DNA from: Hyposmocoma kahamanoa
Taxonomy: Eukaryota; Arthropoda; Insecta; Lepidoptera; Cosmopterigidae
Length of the DNA: 64,000 nucleotides
Assembly: GCF_003589595.1 (NCBI RefSeq)
Contig: NW_020654972.1
Coordinates: 11,871,755-11,935,754 of the forward strand
Reading direction: 5' to 3'
Both the position numbers and the translations under genes were made by a program. Every line of letters starts with the position of its first letter. The first letter of the stretch is position 1. Of the stretch, positions 36,311 to 46,073 are shown piece after piece. The notes beneath the pieces were generated by a model. It was not told where the DNA came from. It searched no databases and worked only from the letters and a program-made list of their open reading frames with translations.

Positions 36311-37395
36311 ATTGACTCTTGAATTGAGAGTTTTAAACCATTTAAACCATTTATTTACCACACACAGTAATACGTACAGAACATAGTAATATAACAATAT
36401 TGTGGGAACAACAACAGTACGTCGAAGGAACAGGCTCAGTATAATCCTTGTGGCTGTATGACACGCGGTACTGATTTTCAGCCTGACCTTGTTGACACAT
36501 CGTTTTTCAACATATTCCAATTCAACGATACTATCGCCACGATAGACATCGAATACTAATAATTATATCGGTTGAACTCATTAATAAATTTAATAGATTA
36601 ATTTAAAAAAAAATGTTTTGCAGCATTTTTATTGTGATTTAGGTATTGTTGAAACGTAGTTTTTGACAATACCCAGTATCCTTTACACTGCTGAAAAAGT
36701 AACAGCTTTATGACAATTAAAAGAAATTAAACCAAAACATCAACATAAAAGCACTCCTACTGCTAACTTATAAATATTTCAATAAGATTTTTTCCTTTTA
36801 GAAAGTTGCAACAAAAATATGTACTATTCCGGTTGTTTTTCAATATCAGTCGTTCAAGAATCAGCTTTATTTGTCACTAAATAAGCTACAATATAATCAC
36901 ATAATTTTTATTTTAAGCTATAATAATTTATATTATTCCTTCAGTCTTCTCGACCTAATTATAATTTGTAAATCTCGTTGTAAACAAAATGTGCAGTAGG
37001 TATTGTATGCTTATTCTATGTTAACTGCTTACAATTTTACTTATGTTTATGTGATAATAATAAACAGCTGCTGAGGTCAACATAATGAGGAATAATTAAA
37101 AACGTATACAAAAGAAAGACGGCTTTTACGCTTATGCTTAGGTACAACGTACGACATGTTCTCGCGCCTCCAGCTTTTTTGTTAATTTTAAGTTCTGATA
37201 TGTAAATAGCCTTCGAGATTTACAATTTTGGTATTAGACGAATAAAAAAATGGGGTGTAAACGTAAAGTGCAATTTTTTAGAGATATTAAAATTTTAAGT
37301 ATGCATTTGGATAGAGCTTAAAAATTGAACAAAACTGTATACATAGCTAATTTTCGATATTTTGACCTTTACGCTAATAGAGCCAAAAGTATATA
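36311..37395. other. AT-rich gene-less stretch
   Basis: Nothing recognised apart from simple AT-rich runs. Confidence 0.4.
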
Positions 37396-37620
37396 CATAT
37401 CGCACTGCTAACACAATAGTGTATTAACTCAAAAAGTCAATTTATTCAGAATACCTGAAAAACTAATACTCAGTTCCCGTAAAAGATTATTATAATTTAT
37501 GTATAATGACAATTTTTATTGACACATTAATATAATAACTAATTTTACGTTCTGAAATGGTATAATCTTGAATTTCACGTGTTTTGAGTTATAACACTAT
37601 AGCAATAGCAGTGCGATATG
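37396..37620. mobile_element. MITE with ~60-bp inverted repeats
   Basis: CATATCGCACTGCTA… at 37396-37456 is mirrored by …TAGCAATAGCAGTGCGATATG at 37559-37620. Both arms include the TATAACTC/GAGTTATA region. It has no coding capacity and is about 225 bp. Confidence 0.75.
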
Positions 37621-37737
37621 GATATGACAGCAGCGGGTACTCCTTCAGAGTCCACCACCGCCGCGCCGCTTCGAGGCAGTCACATTGGTACACAACGAAT
37701 CTAAACTTTGATTTGTAATTGAAAGTAAATATTGCAT

Positions 37738-37905
37738 TTAACCGACTTCAAAAAAGGAGGAGGTTCTCAATTCGACTGTATGTTCTTTTTGTGTACGTTA
37801 CGCGATAGCATTTGTGAATCGATTTTGATGTTTCTTTTTTATTGGAAAGACAGAGTAGTGGTCCCATTTAAATTTGAAGAAAATATTGTACCTCTAAGGG
37901 CGATA
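37738..37905 (+). repeat. dispersed repeat, family D
   Basis: TTAACCGACTTCAAAAAAGG, AGGAGGTTCTCAATTCGACT, then ATTGGAAAGACAG. It is the best match to the consensus form of this family, and directly abuts the LINE 3' tail. Confidence 0.7.
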
Positions 37906-37907
37906 CA

Positions 37908-39106
37908 CTCAAATTCAAATTCAAATTCAACGTAGTCTTTATTTCATAGGTAAGCATTATTACACTTGAAATCGTCACAATGGTTAAACTCTACCGCTCA
38001 TTCGTAAGGCAGATTCCCCTGAGAAGAATGAGCAAGAAACTCTAGGGGTTGCTCTTTGTAAATAACATTTACAATATTTTTTTATTTTTAACATCGATCG
38101 AGACTACCTCCATGAGCTAAACGGGTTACTACCACGGATTTTTGTCATCCAAGTACGCAGAAGTTGTATAATAACCTTTAGTATAAAGTTTTTGTTTCAC
38201 TATAGTTTTAAGCCTCGTGAAAGGCAAATTTTGTATATCAACCGGAATCTTGTTATAGAAGCGTATACATTGCCCCTTAAATGATTTTTTTGACTTTGTG
38301 AAGACGACTATCAAGAAAAGCTAGTTTATTTCTATTCCTCGTATTAATGTTATGTCTGTCACTATTTTTCATAAAGAATTTACTATTCCTTTTAACATAA
38401 ATTACATTTTCATAAATGTACTGTGAGGCTAGTGTAAGAATGTTAATTTCCTTAAACTTATATCTCAAACATACTTTGGGGGCTAGATTGTATATTATCC
38501 TAACTGCACGTTTCTGCAGGACAAAGATTCTATTGATATCGGCGGCATTACCCCAAAGCAAAACGCCGTATGTCATTAGACTGTGAAAGTAGCTGAAGTA
38601 AACCAATCTAGCGGTTTCGACGTCTGAAAGTTTCCTTATTTTTTTAATCGCGTACACTGCAGAGCCGAGCCGTTTTGATAACTTACTTATGTGGGGACCC
38701 CATTGCAATTTAGCATCTAACGTTATACCTAGAAATACAACTATATCCACAAGATTCAATTCTTCGTTTCTAACTACAATGTTTGTAACCGTCTCTCTAA
38801 CATTGGGTAATGTAAATTTCACACAATTTGTTTTTTTCTCATTAAGAAGTACGTTATTAACAGCAAACCAATCAACTACTTTAGATATAGCATTGTTCAC
38901 ATCGTCGTAGGACCATTGGTGCCTTTTAACTTTAAATAATAAGGAAGTATCATCAGCAAACAATACTATCTCATGTTTTATACCCTCCATAAGGCTAGGT
39001 AAGTCATGAATATAAACTAAAAACAAAAATGGGCCTAGAATTGAACCTTGAGGGACACCCATGCTAATTGAAGATCCTGATGATCTCGTACCGTTAACAT
39101 CGACCC
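37908..39106 (-). mobile_element. LINE ORF2, 3' part (continues across the copia insertion)
   Basis: On the minus strand, right to left: a VDVNG segment, MGVPQGSILGPFLFLVYI (RT palm), the catalytic FADDTSLLF (near 38960), FLGITLDAKLQW, HSLMTYGVLLWGNAAD and FVLQKRAVRII. One frameshift near 38290 leads into a C-terminal segment ending at 38129. The 3' UTR and a (GAATTT)n tail reach 37908. It is the 3' half of the element interrupted at 39106 by the copia insertion. It encodes the reverse transcriptase that would copy the LINE RNA at the target site. Confidence 0.9.
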
Positions 39107-39280
39107 TGTTAGAGGTAATGAAACCTCATTTGAGAATACCTGCGTGTATGTGGAGTCGGGTAAAAAAAAGGAAATACTTTGACTCCTATCATTTTCAAAA
39201 TGTGGAACCAATATAAAATGTATAAGATTTTTGAATAAAATATTTAATAATTACTTCTCGGGCGTGAGTGTTTTCTTTCA
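39107..39280 (+). repeat. 5' LTR of the copia element
   Basis: It begins TGTTAGAGGTAATG and ends GTTTTCTTTCA. It holds TATAAAA at 39212-39218 and AATAAA at 39234-39239, candidates for the U3 TATA box and the R poly(A) signal; the 22-bp spacing implies a very short R region. It is identical by eye to the 3' LTR. Confidence 0.95.
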
Positions 39281-39290
39281 GGTTATGGGC
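39281..39290 (+). promoter_or_regulatory. primer binding site (initiator tRNA-Met, anticodon region)
   Basis: GGTTATGGGC follows the LTR directly. It is complementary to the anticodon loop region GCCCATAACC of initiator tRNA-Met. Drosophila copia is known to prime from a half-molecule of that tRNA at such a site. Complementarity stops after 10 bases here. Confidence 0.75.
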
Positions 39291-39387
39291 TATAAGAAGG
39301 CACTAATAAATAAATAAATAACGTAACTAAGCGGTTGAAATTTTGAAATACGAGAAGGTAAGAAGAAGAAGAAGAAGAAAATTCAAA

Positions 39388-42300
39388 ATGGAGTCCTGCA
39401 ATGTGAAACTTAGAACTAATGGCTCTAATTTTGTGGTCTGGAAATTTCAAATCGAAATATTGTTAAAAGCTAAGCAACTATATTCTAATATTGAAAAAGA
39501 AAATGACAATCCGGATGAAAAGTTTCTCGACAAAGATGCAAAAGCACAAGAAATCATTATAAATAGATTAGAGGAGGGAACTATGAACTTGGTCCTATCA
39601 TGCAAAACGGCATACCAAATGTTTACAAAATTGAAATCTGTTTTTGAGCCTAAAACGAATATAGATACTCATTTACTACAGCAGAAATTTTTCTCTATCA
39701 AATATGAAGAAGAAGGTATATGTATGTTTGTCGCAAAGCTCGAGGAAATACGTAACAAACTTGCAGAAAACAAAGAAAATATATCTGAGACTATGATGAT
39801 AACAAAAATAATAACGTCACTACCTGCGGTCTACAATCATTTTGTCACTGCATGGGAATCAGTACCCCGAGAATATCAAACTTTGAATGAACTCACGTCT
39901 AGACTGCTGCTTGAAGAGCACAGATTAAAAGAAAACGTGCCAATGCAAGCGTTAGCAATGCGATCTCATCCTTTGCAATCACGTAAATATAGAGTTTCCG
40001 TTACTTGCCAAAAATGCAACCGATCCGGTCATGAAACAAGGTATTGCAAAGCGGGCATAAAATGCCATTATTGTGGAAAGTTTGGCCACTTTGCGAATGA
40101 ATGTAGATTCAACTTACACAAGTTTGCAAATAGAGGAGGCAACCGAGGTCGTGACAAAGAACACGGATGCACATATAACTGTCAAGCAGCTAACGCATTT
40201 GTTGGAACAACGGATAACAACCTAGTTGAGTGGTTTATGGACTCTGGAGCATCAGAACATATGTGTAAAGACAAGGACATGTTCATTGAATTAACTACAG
40301 AAAAGAATAAAACTGTTAAAATAGGCGACGGATCAATGCTGTCGATAAAAGGTATTGGGTGTATTAGGTTAGAAGCTTACAATGGTAACCAGTGGATAGA
40401 AACCACTATATCAAATGTTTTGTATGTGCCGGATTTAAAGGTAAACTTATTCTCAGTAAGTAGAGCTGTAGATAAAGGGTACAGTACAATTATTGATAGT
40501 AAATTGTGTAAAATAATAGATTCTGAAGGGTCTGTTAAGGCTATTGCTGAGCGAAATGGAAATCTGTTTAAAATGATTTTTCGTTTGTATAACCAACCTC
40601 CTTCAAGTAATGTTGTTCTTGATTTGATTGACTGGCATGACAGACTAGCACATCAAAATTTGACACAAATCAAAAATGTACTGTCAGAGCACGGTGTAAT
40701 TTACAAAAATATTTCAATTGCTGTTTGTGAAAGTTGCTGTGCTGGTAAACAACATAGAGATATCTTTATACGTAGTGAAAATCGTGCAAATTCTCCGTGT
40801 GAGTTAGTACATGCCGACCTCTGTGGTCCTATGGAAGTTTCATCTATTGGTGGTTCTAAATATTTTCTTCTGTTCAAAGATGATTACAGTAATTTCAGAA
40901 AAGTATATTTCATCAAAAACAAGTACGAAGTTAAAAACTGCATTGACAATTTTATTGCTCTAGTAGAAAAACAGACTGGATACAAATTAAAAATATTAAG
41001 GACGGATAACGGAACAGAATTTGTCAACAATGAGGTATGTAAAATGTTGAATAAATATGGAATCGTACATCAAAACTCTATAAGGTACACGCCTCAACAA
41101 AACGGTAGGGCTGAACGGGAAATGCGCACAATTGTAGAAGCTGCCAGAACAATGTTGAAAGCAAAGTCAATGACCAAGAGATTTTGGGCAGAAGCTGTGA
41201 ATACAGCCATTTATGTACTAAATAGAACTGGCCCAAGTCCCGTAAAGAAAAAAACACCGTTTGAACTTTGGACAAACAAATCAGTTGATTTTAATACTTT
41301 TCAAGTTTTTGGCAATCGTGTTTCTTTTCACATTCCGAAGGAAATTCGTAAGAAGTGGGACGATAAGAACGCGATTGGAATATTTGTGGGATATGAAGAA
41401 AATGTAAAAGGATATCGTGTCTATGTTCCTGAAAAAGACGATGTTATTTTGACCAGGGATATAATTTTGCTGTCAAATACAGATATCGAAGAAACAAAGA
41501 CGGAACGGCCGAGTTCACGCGTAATTGACTCTACTGATAGTAATAATTGTGAAATTGAGGAAAATGAAAAAGAAGTAGAGGTTGAAAGGATGGAAACAAG
41601 AATAAATAATAGTCAACTCGAAACAGTTACCAACGAAGAATCTGTAGAAACAATTGATATCGAGCAAAGTCAACAAAGCGAACAAAGGAGATTGAGAGAT
41701 CGTAGTAAGATTCGACCACCACAAAGATATGAAGACTCAGAAATGTATAGTGTACTTCATTTTGCCGAAGTATTTGAACCTAAGTCTTATGAAGAAGCAA
41801 TTAACGGCAATGAAGCTGATAAGTGGATTGATGCAATGGAGAAGGAAATATCATCCCTTGCGGAGAATAACACGTGGACTGTTGTTCCCAAGCCGGCTGA
41901 TTGCAAGCCAGTTGATACCAAATGGCTTTTTAAAATAAAGAAAGGCGAAGACGGAAATAAGTTTTTTAAGGCGCGTTTAGTAGCTCGTGGTTTCAAACAA
42001 AAAGAATTTGTATCGGCATCCGAAGTTTACTCGCCGGTCGCACAGCTCACAACTTTCAGAATGTTTGTTGCAATAAGTGTGAAATTGGGAATTAAACAGC
42101 ATCAAATGGACGTCTGTACGGCTTTCCTTAATGGTAAGATAAATGAACTTGTGTATGTGAGTTTGCCTGTGAATTTTAATATAGAAAGTGATAAAGTATG
42201 TAAATTAAATCGAGCTCTGTACGGTCTTAAAAAGTCGCCTAAGTATTGGTATGACACATTAGATGACACTTTAAGAAAATATGGTTTTACAGCCAGTAAA

Positions 42301-43311
42301 AATGATTATTGTTTTTATTATAAAGTGAGTAACAGTATTAAAACTTATTTCCTGGTGTACGTCGATGATTTCCTAATTATGTCGACAGACAATAATGAAT
42401 TGCTCAATATAAAGAACTATTTACAGAAATGTTTTAAAGTTAAAGATCTAGGTATTGCTAAGTGCTATCTTGGCATAAATGTGTTACAGAACGGTGACCA
42501 TACAGTTTTAAGCCAAACAGAATATATCGCAGGATTATTACGGAAATTTAACATGCATGAGTGTAAGCCGGTGTCCACACCGATGGACCAAAGTGTAAAA
42601 CACAGTTTACTGAAATTACATATGTCTGAAAACGAAGCCATCGAAATTAAATGTAGAAAAGCTATCGGTGCAATTATGTATTGTATGTTAGCCACGAGAC
42701 CAGATTTAGCTAATAGTATGTCAATACTCAGTCGTTACCAATCTTGCGCTTCTGAAGAATTATGGACAGCTATTAAAAGAGTTTTACGTTATTTAAAAGG
42801 AACTATGGAGTTAGGGTTAATATTTCATAAAAAATATTCTGATTCTTTTATTGAAGGTTATGTAGATTCAGATTGGGCAGGTGACCTGCTAGACCGTAAG
42901 TCTACAACTGGTTACGTATTTAAAGTTTTTGGGTGTACTGTAAGCTGGCTTTCTAAAAAGCAACAGTGTGTAGCTTTATCGTCTACTGAGGCTGAGTACA
43001 TGGCACTCAGTCAAGCTTGTACTCAAGCTGCGTGGTTATGTAAAATGTTAGAAGATACATTCTTGTATGATAAAATGCCTAGCACAATTTTGTACGAGGA
43101 TAATCAGGGTGCAATTAAAATAGCTGAGAGTTTAGATTCAAAGCGTCTTAAGCACATAGATATTAGGCACAATTATATCCGAGAACAAGTACATAAAGGA
43201 GCTGTCGTTTTGAGGTACATTGATAGCAAGGAACAGTTAGCCGATATCTTTACAAAACCTCTTGACAGAATGCTTTTTGGAAAATTTAGAATAATGCTAG
43301 GGCTGTGTTGA
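39388..43311 (+). CDS. copia-type Gag-Pol polyprotein, intact
   Basis: The ATG at 39388 (context AAAATGG) begins 1307 codons without interruption; upstream frame extension lacks an ATG. Residues 1-200 are a UBN2-type Gag. Two CCHC zinc knuckles follow at about 207-220 and 226-239. The aspartic protease motif DSGA is at 285-288. Integrase has the H417/H422/C447/C450 zinc site and catalytic D477, D540 and E576 (D-35-E). Reverse transcriptase has D908 (QMDVCTAFLNG) and YVDD at 991-994. RNase H begins near D1160 (GYVDSDW) and ends with the LADIFTKPL motif typical of copia. Gag and Pol are fused in one frame, as in Drosophila copia, where a spliced RNA over-produces Gag. All catalytic residues I can check are present, so the copy may be mobile. 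Confidence 0.96.
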   Translation: MESCNVKLRTNGSNFVVWKFQIEILLKAKQLYSNIEKENDNPDEKFLDKDAKAQEIIINRLEEGTMNLVLSCKTAYQMFTKLKSVFEPKTNIDTHLLQQKFFSIKYEEEGICMFVAKLEEIRNKLAENKENISETMMITKIITSLPAVYNHFVTAWESVPREYQTLNELTSRLLLEEHRLKENVPMQALAMRSHPLQSRKYRVSVTCQKCNRSGHETRYCKAGIKCHYCGKFGHFANECRFNLHKFANRGGNRGRDKEHGCTYNCQAANAFVGTTDNNLVEWFMDSGASEHMCKDKDMFIELTTEKNKTVKIGDGSMLSIKGIGCIRLEAYNGNQWIETTISNVLYVPDLKVNLFSVSRAVDKGYSTIIDSKLCKIIDSEGSVKAIAERNGNLFKMIFRLYNQPPSSNVVLDLIDWHDRLAHQNLTQIKNVLSEHGVIYKNISIAVCESCCAGKQHRDIFIRSENRANSPCELVHADLCGPMEVSSIGGSKYFLLFKDDYSNFRKVYFIKNKYEVKNCIDNFIALVEKQTGYKLKILRTDNGTEFVNNEVCKMLNKYGIVHQNSIRYTPQQNGRAEREMRTIVEAARTMLKAKSMTKRFWAEAVNTAIYVLNRTGPSPVKKKTPFELWTNKSVDFNTFQVFGNRVSFHIPKEIRKKWDDKNAIGIFVGYEENVKGYRVYVPEKDDVILTRDIILLSNTDIEETKTERPSSRVIDSTDSNNCEIEENEKEVEVERMETRINNSQLETVTNEESVETIDIEQSQQSEQRRLRDRSKIRPPQRYEDSEMYSVLHFAEVFEPKSYEEAINGNEADKWIDAMEKEISSLAENNTWTVVPKPADCKPVDTKWLFKIKKGEDGNKFFKARLVARGFKQKEFVSASEVYSPVAQLTTFRMFVAISVKLGIKQHQMDVCTAFLNGKINELVYVSLPVNFNIESDKVCKLNRALYGLKKSPKYWYDTLDDTLRKYGFTASKNDYCFYYKVSNSIKTYFLVYVDDFLIMSTDNNELLNIKNYLQKCFKVKDLGIAKCYLGINVLQNGDHTVLSQTEYIAGLLRKFNMHECKPVSTPMDQSVKHSLLKLHMSENEAIEIKCRKAIGAIMYCMLATRPDLANSMSILSRYQSCASEELWTAIKRVLRYLKGTMELGLIFHKKYSDSFIEGYVDSDWAGDLLDRKSTTGYVFKVFGCTVSWLSKKQQCVALSSTEAEYMALSQACTQAAWLCKMLEDTFLYDKMPSTILYEDNQGAIKIAESLDSKRLKHIDIRHNYIREQVHKGAVVLRYIDSKEQLADIFTKPLDRMLFGKFRIMLGLC

Positions 43312-43372
43312 GTTCAGTTTTGTTTATAAGTAAGAGGTCCCCCCCCTTACATTTATTAATTAAGTTTTCATT

Positions 43373-43381
43373 AAGAGGGGG
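43373..43381 (+). promoter_or_regulatory. polypurine tract
   Basis: AAGAGGGGG lies immediately before the 3' LTR, the expected place for plus-strand priming. Confidence 0.9.
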
Positions 43382-43555
43382 TGTTAGAGGTAATGAAACC
43401 TCATTTGAGAATACCTGCGTGTATGTGGAGTCGGGTAAAAAAAAGGAAATACTTTGACTCCTATCATTTTCAAAATGTGGAACCAATATAAAATGTATAA
43501 GATTTTTGAATAAAATATTTAATAATTACTTCTCGGGCGTGAGTGTTTTCTTTCA
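43382..43555 (+). repeat. 3' LTR of the copia element
   Basis: 174 bp, TG…CA, identical by eye to the 5' LTR including the run of eight A. Confidence 0.95.
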
Positions 43556-45911
43556 GACCCTTTGTATCCTACCGCGCAAATACGATTTAAGAAGGTCGAG
43601 ATCACGTCCCGCCACACCATAATGGCGAAGTTTCCTGACCAGTGTATCATGATGCACACAATCAAAGGCTTTGGAAAGGTCACAGAACACACCAATAGCA
43701 TCATGTGAAACTTCTCATGCATCAAATATATGATTAATCAACTCGACACCAGCGTCGGTTGTAGAGTGACCCTGAGTGAAACCAAATTGTTTAGAAGACA
43801 TTAAGTTATTACTATAAAAATGTGCACACATCTGATTTAGAATAATTTTTTCAAATATTTTACTGAGAGTTGGTAGTATTGATAGAGGTCTGAAATTGGT
43901 GGGGTGAGAAATACTACCAGATTTGAAAAGTGGAATAACTTTACTTTGCTTCATGAGGTCGGGAAAGACACCATCATCAACACATTTATTAAAGACACAG
44001 GCTAAATAAGGCGCAATACAATCAACTATGGAACTAATTACTCTGACTGAAAGACCATCAAGATCAGCAGTATTTTTTATGTTTATAGACTTAAAGGCTT
44101 TAACAATATCGTTTGGAAATACATGACGGAACCTTAAATTAGTGATACTAACTGCATTATTTTCTTTTAGTAAGGATTCAGCGGCAGTGGGAGATGAATT
44201 TAACGACTTAGTAGTCAAAATTGGAATGGCAGTAAAAAAAATTTCAAATATTTTAGCAACTTCTGCGTCTGTGTTTACAATTTTGTCATTAAATCTTAGT
44301 TGAAAATCTAAGTTACGAGGTTTGAACCTTCCAGTTTAGCTGTTTGTAATATTCCAAGTCGTTTTTAGTACATTCGCGCTGCTTTTTATTTTATTATTTA
44401 AAAACCTTGCTTTGGCTGCAACACAAACACGTTTAAACATTTTCGAATATTTCCTAACAAAATCATTAAAACTGTTACTAGTGCTATAAGTCCTTTCATC
44501 GTAAAGATCATATAGTCTTTGTTTACTTTTGTGAATTCCCACAATCACTAAATTTCAATAAATTATTAATAGTTATGATTTTGTACCTAAAAACGTTATC
44601 ACGTTCACTTTTGACTATGTTGAAAACTGAATTATACAATTTATTGGGATCGTTAACGTACGGAAGTTCAGTTAGTTTAAGCATTACATTATTTCTATAA
44701 GCTTTAAGTCGACCATTATTTATCGGAACACATGTGATATCCTTTTTTGGCATTTTGTCAACAGTTATATTAAAAGTGGCCAATTGACCGCAGTGATCAG
44801 AAGTTAATTTATTTATAATAGATTTATTACTAGGTACGGCGTTAGTATAAATATTGTCTAAACAAGTGGCAGTAGTAGAAGTTATTCTAGTAGGCACCGA
44901 GAAAAGATTCACAAGATTATAACATTGGAAAAATGATATGAGCCTACTGCTAGCACTGGAATCTTCTAATAAATTAACATTGAAGTCACCACAACCAGCA
45001 ATATATTTATTTGGATTATTTAATTTGCCTAAAACTTCATCTAATCTTTTTTCAAATAGTTCGTAAGATGAATGAGGGGGTCTGTACACGCTTAACATAA
45101 CAAGCCGTTCAAGCTCTATGCAGGATATCTCAATAGTCCGCTCAATAGATAGGCTCACAATATCTGTACGTTCTTTAAAATTTAAATTATTTTTAATAAG
45201 AATTAAAGAGCCGCCATGAATAGCTTTTTCTCTGCTGAACGAACTAGCCGCTTGGTGCTTGTTGAAGCTAAACATGAACTGATGTTTTGATAGAAAGTGG
45301 TGTTCAGTAATACACAGAATATCAATATTATTACAGTTAATAAATAATTCTATTTCTAACTCTTTGCCTTTCATGCCTTGAATATTTTGGTGCGCCAGGT
45401 TTAATATATAATTTATTTTATTTCTGTGTGTTTTAGGTTGGTTTTTTACTGTCATTGTGTTGCAAAAGTATCTCTCCGTTGTCTTATTAATTAATTTAAA
45501 TAATTAGAAGTTGAATTTTTCTACAGAATGATTATTGTCAGTAAACTGACCTAAATCAACGGATTGGTTTGTAGAAGATTTGGCTGAATTATTAATATAA
45601 TATGATAGCAATTCTGCTATCTGTCTCCTAAAATAACTAATAAGATAATACCTATCTTTAGGCAAATAAAAATATTTACTAATAAAATTATTAGTATCCA
45701 TAAAATGAAATTTACTATAATGAAATGTCAAGCTGTGTAATGTTCTATTTAAGTTATTTTCACTTGTTGTGAGGCTATTGCTGAAGGGAAGAGCTAACAA
45801 AATAATTTCTTTTATATTAATTAAATTATTTAATTGTGAAAAATATTGTGTTAAATCTTTTTTGTTACATTTCCTCTTCTGCCAATTAAAATTATTAATG
45901 AAGTGTCTTTG
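43556..45911 (-). mobile_element. LINE ORF2, 5' part: endonuclease and RT fingers
   Basis: The ATG at 45455 (minus) opens a 310-codon frame to 44523. It encodes an APE-type endonuclease: LNLAHQNIQGM (Asn site), ILCITEHHFL (Glu site), VYRPPHSSYELFE, GCGDFNVNLLE and LTSDHCGQLATF (terminal SDH). A frameshift near 44540 leads into a linker (GIHKSKQRLYDLY) and further breaks near 44336 and 44221. The RT fingers at 43715-44218 include KVIPLFKSG and FGFTQGHST, then DFSKAF-like palm sequence to 43561. Upstream of 45455, a minus-strand frame (about 45504-45911, with NWQKRKCNKKDLTQYF) is probably the end of ORF1, truncated. The element is at least 3.5 kb without the copia insert and is inactive because of the frameshifts. 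Confidence 0.9.
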
Positions 45912-46073
45912 TCAAATTTAGTTGACAAAATACTATCTATCAAAAGTTTGGTACTACACGAAAACGACGGTTACCTATCTGCTAATAAGTTTTGGGACTT
46001 CAATGGTAACAGTTACATCTGCGACAAATTACACGAGTTTGTTGACAGAGCCTTCGCGAGCTCCTCCATCGTC

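Larger units (their letters stand above)
39102..43560 (+). mobile_element. complete copia-type LTR retrotransposon with target duplication
   Basis: The element (39107-43555, 4449 bp) has two 174-bp LTRs, a PBS, one long Gag-Pol frame and a polypurine tract. It is flanked by the 5-bp duplication GACCC at 39102-39106 and 43556-43560. Removing it and one GACCC rejoins the LINE reading frame exactly (…GRIQRVDVNGT…). The LTRs start TG and end CA and read as identical over their full length, which means the insertion is very recent. The domain order PR-IN-RT-RNase H is that of Ty1/copia elements, and the sequence resembles insect copia-like families. Confidence 0.97.

Noticed and set aside
39343..39387. 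Extended Gag-Pol start upstream of 39388
   Set aside because: The frame is open there but lacks an ATG; the ATG at 39388 has a good context and starts the conserved Gag.
39102..43560. Endogenous retrovirus with envelope
   Set aside because: Integrase precedes reverse transcriptase and no envelope frame exists; this is a copia-type element.
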